Source of the DNA: Gemmatimonadales bacterium
GTDB taxonomy: Bacteria > Gemmatimonadota > Gemmatimonadetes > Palauibacterales > Palauibacteraceae
Direction of reading: 5' to 3'
DNA length: 64,000 bases
NCBI GenBank assembly: GCA_009840115.1
Contig: VXOJ01000063.1
Coordinates: 61,199 to 125,198 of the forward strand
The position numbers were made by a program, and so were the translations under genes. The notes under the pieces were generated by a model, which saw nothing but the letters and a program-made list of their open reading frames with translations, was not told the DNA's origin and made no database searches. Shown here one piece after another: positions 61,001 through 64,000 of the stretch (positions are counted from its first letter, which is position 1; each line of letters starts with the position of its first letter).

Positions 61001-62035
61001 ATGAAAGCGGCCTACTTCGAACGACACGGGGGGCCCGACGTCATCCGCGTCGGCGACCTGCGCGAACCGGCGGCGGGTCCCGGCGAAGTGCTGATCCGCG
61101 TGCGCGCGGCCGGCCTCAACCACCTGGATCTGTGGACGCGGCGCGGTTTGCCGGGACTCACGTTGAAGATGCCGCACATCGGAGGGTCGGATGTGGCGGG
61201 CGAGATCGCGGCGACGGGGGATGGCGTGGAGGGCTGGTCCCCCGGCGACCGGGTCGCGGTCAACCCGGGCCTCTGGTGCGCCCGCGCCGACTGCGAGTGG
61301 TGCGCCCGCGGCGAGCACCCCCTCTGCGCCTCCTACCGTATCCTCGGCGAGCACGTGCCGGGCGGTTTCGCGGAACAGGTCGCGGTTCCGGCGCGCAACC
61401 TGGTCCGGCTCCCCGACGGCTTCCCGTTCGCGACCGCGGCCGTCGCGCCACTCGTATACCAGACGGCATGGCGCGGACTCCTGTCGCGTGGGCGGCTGGC
61501 GCCGGGAGAGACGGTTCTCATCACGGGGGCGTCGGGCGGCGTCTCCACCGCCGCGATCCAGATCGCGAAACACCACGGGGCGCGGGTATTCGCGGTGACG
61601 AGCGGACCCGGGAACGTACGGCGCGTGGAGGCGCTCGGAGCGGACCTCGTCATCGATCGCCTCGAGGAAGATTTTTCGCGGCGCGTCTGGATGGAGACGG
61701 CGAAACGCGGCGTCGACCTCGTCCTCGACAGCGTGGGCGCGGCGACGTGGGAGGGCTGCGTGCGCGCGCTGGCGCGTGCGGGCAGGATGGTCGTATACGG
61801 TGCGACGACCGGGCCACAGGGCACGCTCAACATCGCGCGTCTGTTCTGGAGTCAGACATCGATCATGGGGACCACGATGGCGACCCGTGCCGAGTTCGAG
61901 GCCGTGATGGGACTCGTGCTGGACGGCACCCTGACGCCGGTCGTCGATGACCTGTGGCCGCTCGACCGGGCGCGCGAGGCCCACGAGCGGCTGGAGGCGG
62001 GCGGAGTCTTCGGGAAGCTCGTCCTCGAGCCGTGA
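61001..62035 (+). CDS. zinc-containing alcohol dehydrogenase/quinone oxidoreductase family protein
   Basis: 344 residues of the medium-chain dehydrogenase family. AGLNHLDLWTRRG and HIGGSDVAGEI are in the catalytic domain, the four structural-zinc Cys are in CARADCEWCARGEHPLC, and the Rossmann part has TGASGGVSTAAIQIAK. The residue replacing the catalytic-zinc Cys is Asn-His-Leu-Asp in the NHLD motif, as in many quinone oxidoreductase relatives. Substrate unknown. The ATG has TAGGTT seven bases before it. The end overlaps glpD by four bases. Confidence 0.87.
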   Translation: MKAAYFERHGGPDVIRVGDLREPAAGPGEVLIRVRAAGLNHLDLWTRRGLPGLTLKMPHIGGSDVAGEIAATGDGVEGWSPGDRVAVNPGLWCARADCEWCARGEHPLCASYRILGEHVPGGFAEQVAVPARNLVRLPDGFPFATAAVAPLVYQTAWRGLLSRGRLAPGETVLITGASGGVSTAAIQIAKHHGARVFAVTSGPGNVRRVEALGADLVIDRLEEDFSRRVWMETAKRGVDLVLDSVGAATWEGCVRALARAGRMVVYGATTGPQGTLNIARLFWSQTSIMGTTMATRAEFEAVMGLVLDGTLTPVVDDLWPLDRAREAHERLEAGGVFGKLVLEP

Positions 62036-63753
62036 CCCCGGCTCCGGGGCGCGCCGAGCGGTTCCGGAGCCTCGCGGAGACCGCCTTCGACATCCTCGTC
62101 ATCGGAGGCGGCATTTCCGGCGCGGCCGTCGCGCGTGACGCGGCCCGCCGCGGTTTTCGCACCGCTCTCGTCGAAGCCGCGGACTTCGCGTCGGGCACGA
62201 GCAGCCGTTCTTCCCGCCTCGTCCACGGCGGCCTGCGCTACCTGGAGCACTTCGAGTTCGACCTCGTGTTCGAGGCGAGCCAGGAACGCCGGACCCTGCT
62301 CCGGATCGCGACCCACCTCGTCCGGCCGCTGGAGTTCCACTTTCCCATCTTCCGGGACGGCCGCATCGGCCGGAGGAAGCTGGACGCGGGGATGTGGCTC
62401 TACGACGCGCTCTCGCTGTTCCGGAACATCGAACGCCACCAGATGCTCGACACGGAAGCCATGCGCGCCCGTGAACCGGCGCTGCGGACCGAGGGGTTGC
62501 TCGGCGGCGCGCGCTATTTCGATGCCCAGGTCGACGATGCACGGCTCGTCGTCACGACCATCGTGGCGGCCGTCGAGGCCGGCGCGACCGTGGTCAACCG
62601 GGCCGAGGTCGTGCGCATCGACGCATCGGACTGGCCGGGCCACCGGGCGCTGGTGAGAGACGTGGAGAGCGGACGGGAAGTGGACGTCGACGCCCTCGCG
62701 ATCGTCAACGCCACCGGCGCGTGGGCCGAACAGACGCTCGACCGCGTCGCCGCGGGCCCGAAGGTACCCGCCCGGGGCGATGGCGCGGCGTCCGCTGTGC
62801 GCATCCGCCCCTCGCGGGGGACGCACATCCACGTGGCGCGCGAACGGGTGGGGCACTCCGGCGCCCTGATCTTCGAGGCGCCCCAGGACGGCCGCGTGAT
62901 GTTCATCCTCCCGTGGCGGGAGGACTTGACCCTCATCGGCACCACGGATGAGTTCTTCGACGGCCGCCCGCACGAGGTTGCGGCCACCCCCGGCGACATC
63001 GCCTACCTGGTCGAGGCCACGCGTCACCTGCTCCCCGCGTCGAAGCTGGGACCGGAAGATGTGATCAGCGCCTGGGCCGGCCTGCGGCCGCTCGTCGCGC
63101 CTCCCGCGGACGGCGCCGACGAGGGAGCCGTCTCGAGGGAGTTCGAGGTCCATCAGCATCCCCCGGGCGTCTTCACCCTGAGCGGAGGGAAGCTGACCTC
63201 TCACCGGCACATGGCCGAGGCGACGGTCGATCGCGTGCAGTCGTTACTCGCGCCGGCGGGCGTGAAGGCGCGTCGGAAGGTGGATACGGACAAGGTCCCG
63301 CTGCCCGGCGCGCGGTTCCGGGATCTGGACGCGCTCCGCGGCCGGATCCGGGCGCGTGCCCGCGCGCAGGGACTCGAGCGCGCCTCCGCCGACAGACTGA
63401 CGCGCGCGTACGGGACGAGAGCGAACCGCCTACTAGACCTGGTCGAGCGAAACCCGCGGCTCGGCGAGCGGGTCGTCGCCGAGCGGCCGCACCTTCTCGC
63501 CGAAGCGGTGTATTCGGTGCGGGGCGAGATGGCCCTTCACGTCGAGGACATTCTCTTTCGGCGGATGCGGGTGGGCCTCGAGACGCGGGCGGGGACGCCG
63601 GAGGCCGCGCGCCGCGTCGCCGAAGTCGTGGCCGCGGAGCTGGACTGGACGGAGGAACGGCGGTTGGAGGAAGTGAAACGGGCGCTGGCCTTCAGGGCGG
63701 TGGACGACGGCGCGATCCGCGAACTCGCGGCCCGCGCGAAGGAGGTTCGCTGA
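62032..63753 (+). CDS. glpD: FAD-dependent glycerol-3-phosphate dehydrogenase
   Basis: 573 residues from a GTG overlapping the preceding stop. It has the FAD motif ILVIGGGISGAAVARDAARR, the GlpD signature SRSSRLVHGGLRYLEHFEF, the substrate loop PWREDLTLIGTTDEFF, LSGGKLTSHRHMAE and a C-terminal helical domain. It oxidises glycerol 3-phosphate at the inner membrane and feeds electrons to quinone. Confidence 0.94.
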   Translation: MTPAPGRAERFRSLAETAFDILVIGGGISGAAVARDAARRGFRTALVEAADFASGTSSRSSRLVHGGLRYLEHFEFDLVFEASQERRTLLRIATHLVRPLEFHFPIFRDGRIGRRKLDAGMWLYDALSLFRNIERHQMLDTEAMRAREPALRTEGLLGGARYFDAQVDDARLVVTTIVAAVEAGATVVNRAEVVRIDASDWPGHRALVRDVESGREVDVDALAIVNATGAWAEQTLDRVAAGPKVPARGDGAASAVRIRPSRGTHIHVARERVGHSGALIFEAPQDGRVMFILPWREDLTLIGTTDEFFDGRPHEVAATPGDIAYLVEATRHLLPASKLGPEDVISAWAGLRPLVAPPADGADEGAVSREFEVHQHPPGVFTLSGGKLTSHRHMAEATVDRVQSLLAPAGVKARRKVDTDKVPLPGARFRDLDALRGRIRARARAQGLERASADRLTRAYGTRANRLLDLVERNPRLGERVVAERPHLLAEAVYSVRGEMALHVEDILFRRMRVGLETRAGTPEAARRVAEVVAAELDWTEERRLEEVKRALAFRAVDDGAIRELAARAKEVR

Positions 63754-63900
63754 ACCGGCGGCCTTTGCGGCCAGGCCGCGCTCTATCCGCATCCGCGCTT
63801 GCGTGGCTCGCGGCGGCGTGCGCCCCGGCCGACGACCCTCCGGATTCACGCGGGACCCCGCCCGATTCCGCGTCGTCCGACGGCGCTGCCGCCCCCGCAC
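63750..63900 (+). CDS. start of a lipoprotein gene, cut by the contig end
   Basis: About 50 codons. A CTG at 63750, with GGAGG four bases upstream and overlapping the glpD stop, or a TTG at 63765, opens a frame giving a short basic start, a hydrophobic segment and the lipobox WLAAAC. A Pro/Asp/Ser-rich stretch follows, typical of a mature lipoprotein N-terminus. Genomic sequence ends at 63900, so the product cannot be named. Confidence 0.5.
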
Positions 63901-64000
63901 CGGGCTCGTATTCACATCTGACGCTGCCGACGATCTTACGCGTGGAGATCTCGGTGGTGGCCGTATCATTAAAAAAAAAGGGGGGGGGGGGGGGGGGGGG
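63901..64000. other. sequencing adapter read-through and poly-G artefact, not genomic
   Basis: 63901-63919 matches the Nextera mosaic end at 15 of 19 bases, and 63920-63933 reads GACGCTGCCGACGA exactly. An 8-base i5-type index TCTTACGC follows (63934-63941). GTGGAGATCTCGGTGGTGG and CCGTATCATT then match the P5-side adapter with two T/C-to-G errors. A run of A and then G to the end is what two-colour instruments give past the insert. Confidence 0.97.

Noticed and set aside
63901..63990. Continuation of the lipoprotein ORF into the final 100 bases
   Set aside because: These bases are adapter and homopolymer, not genome.

Overview
The window is GC-rich, densely packed bacterial chromosome. Short gaps, many 4-base stop/start overlaps, and many GTG and TTG starts fit a streamlined genome. 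The core gene order, a Bacteroides-like serine palmitoyltransferase, a YIP1-family gene beside dnaN, a DUF1207 protein, a mycobacterial-Sdh1-like succinate dehydrogenase and many outer-membrane and peptidase genes suggest a diderm, most likely Gemmatimonadota. That placement is an inference from gene content, not a phylogeny. The right end is a contig end: from 63901 onward the bases are Nextera adapter read-through followed by poly-A and poly-G, not genome.

Layout. 1-12.4 kb is the replication/partition region: dnaN and dnaA leftward around a probable oriC, rpmH-rnpA-yidD-yidC rightward, then an Fpg-like gene, pyrF, two parS sites, parA, parB, an M23 peptidase and a bactofilin. 12.4-23.8 kb carries a cation exchanger, an AbrB/PIN pair, sdhCAB, an E1-beta/E2 dehydrogenase pair, ygfZ and two envelope proteins. 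23.9-31.5 kb has an aconitase-family enzyme and an NAD-linked formate dehydrogenase cluster (fdsGB fusion, fdhF, divergent fdhD). 33-37.3 kb is a probable ceramide/sphingolipid operon, followed by an ECF sigma factor/anti-sigma/PDZ operon. 39.8-53.1 kb holds a metal-related secreted pair, icd, an M16 and an S9 peptidase, outer-membrane proteins, diaminopropionate ammonia-lyase and an M20 peptidase. 53.1-60.9 kb is a nine-gene leftward operon, sufCBD-Rieske-sufSU-rsgA-nudix-osmC. The end has a zinc alcohol dehydrogenase, glpD and a cut lipoprotein.

Two genes are read as selenoproteins. In fdhF (26001-28724) an in-frame TGA sits exactly at the catalytic Sec/Cys position and is followed by an E. 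coli-like SECIS hairpin with loop GGTCT. In the OsmC-family gene (53125-53592) an in-frame TGA replaces the conserved peroxidatic Cys and a GC hairpin follows within the bacterial SECIS distance range. The OsmC gene ends the suf operon, whose promoter overlaps a perfect palindrome at its predicted start site.

Promoters recur with one grammar: -35 TTGNNN, a 16-19 bp spacer, and -10 TANNNT or a close variant. For several operon-leading genes the -10 lies only 6-7 bases before the start codon, which predicts leaderless mRNAs.
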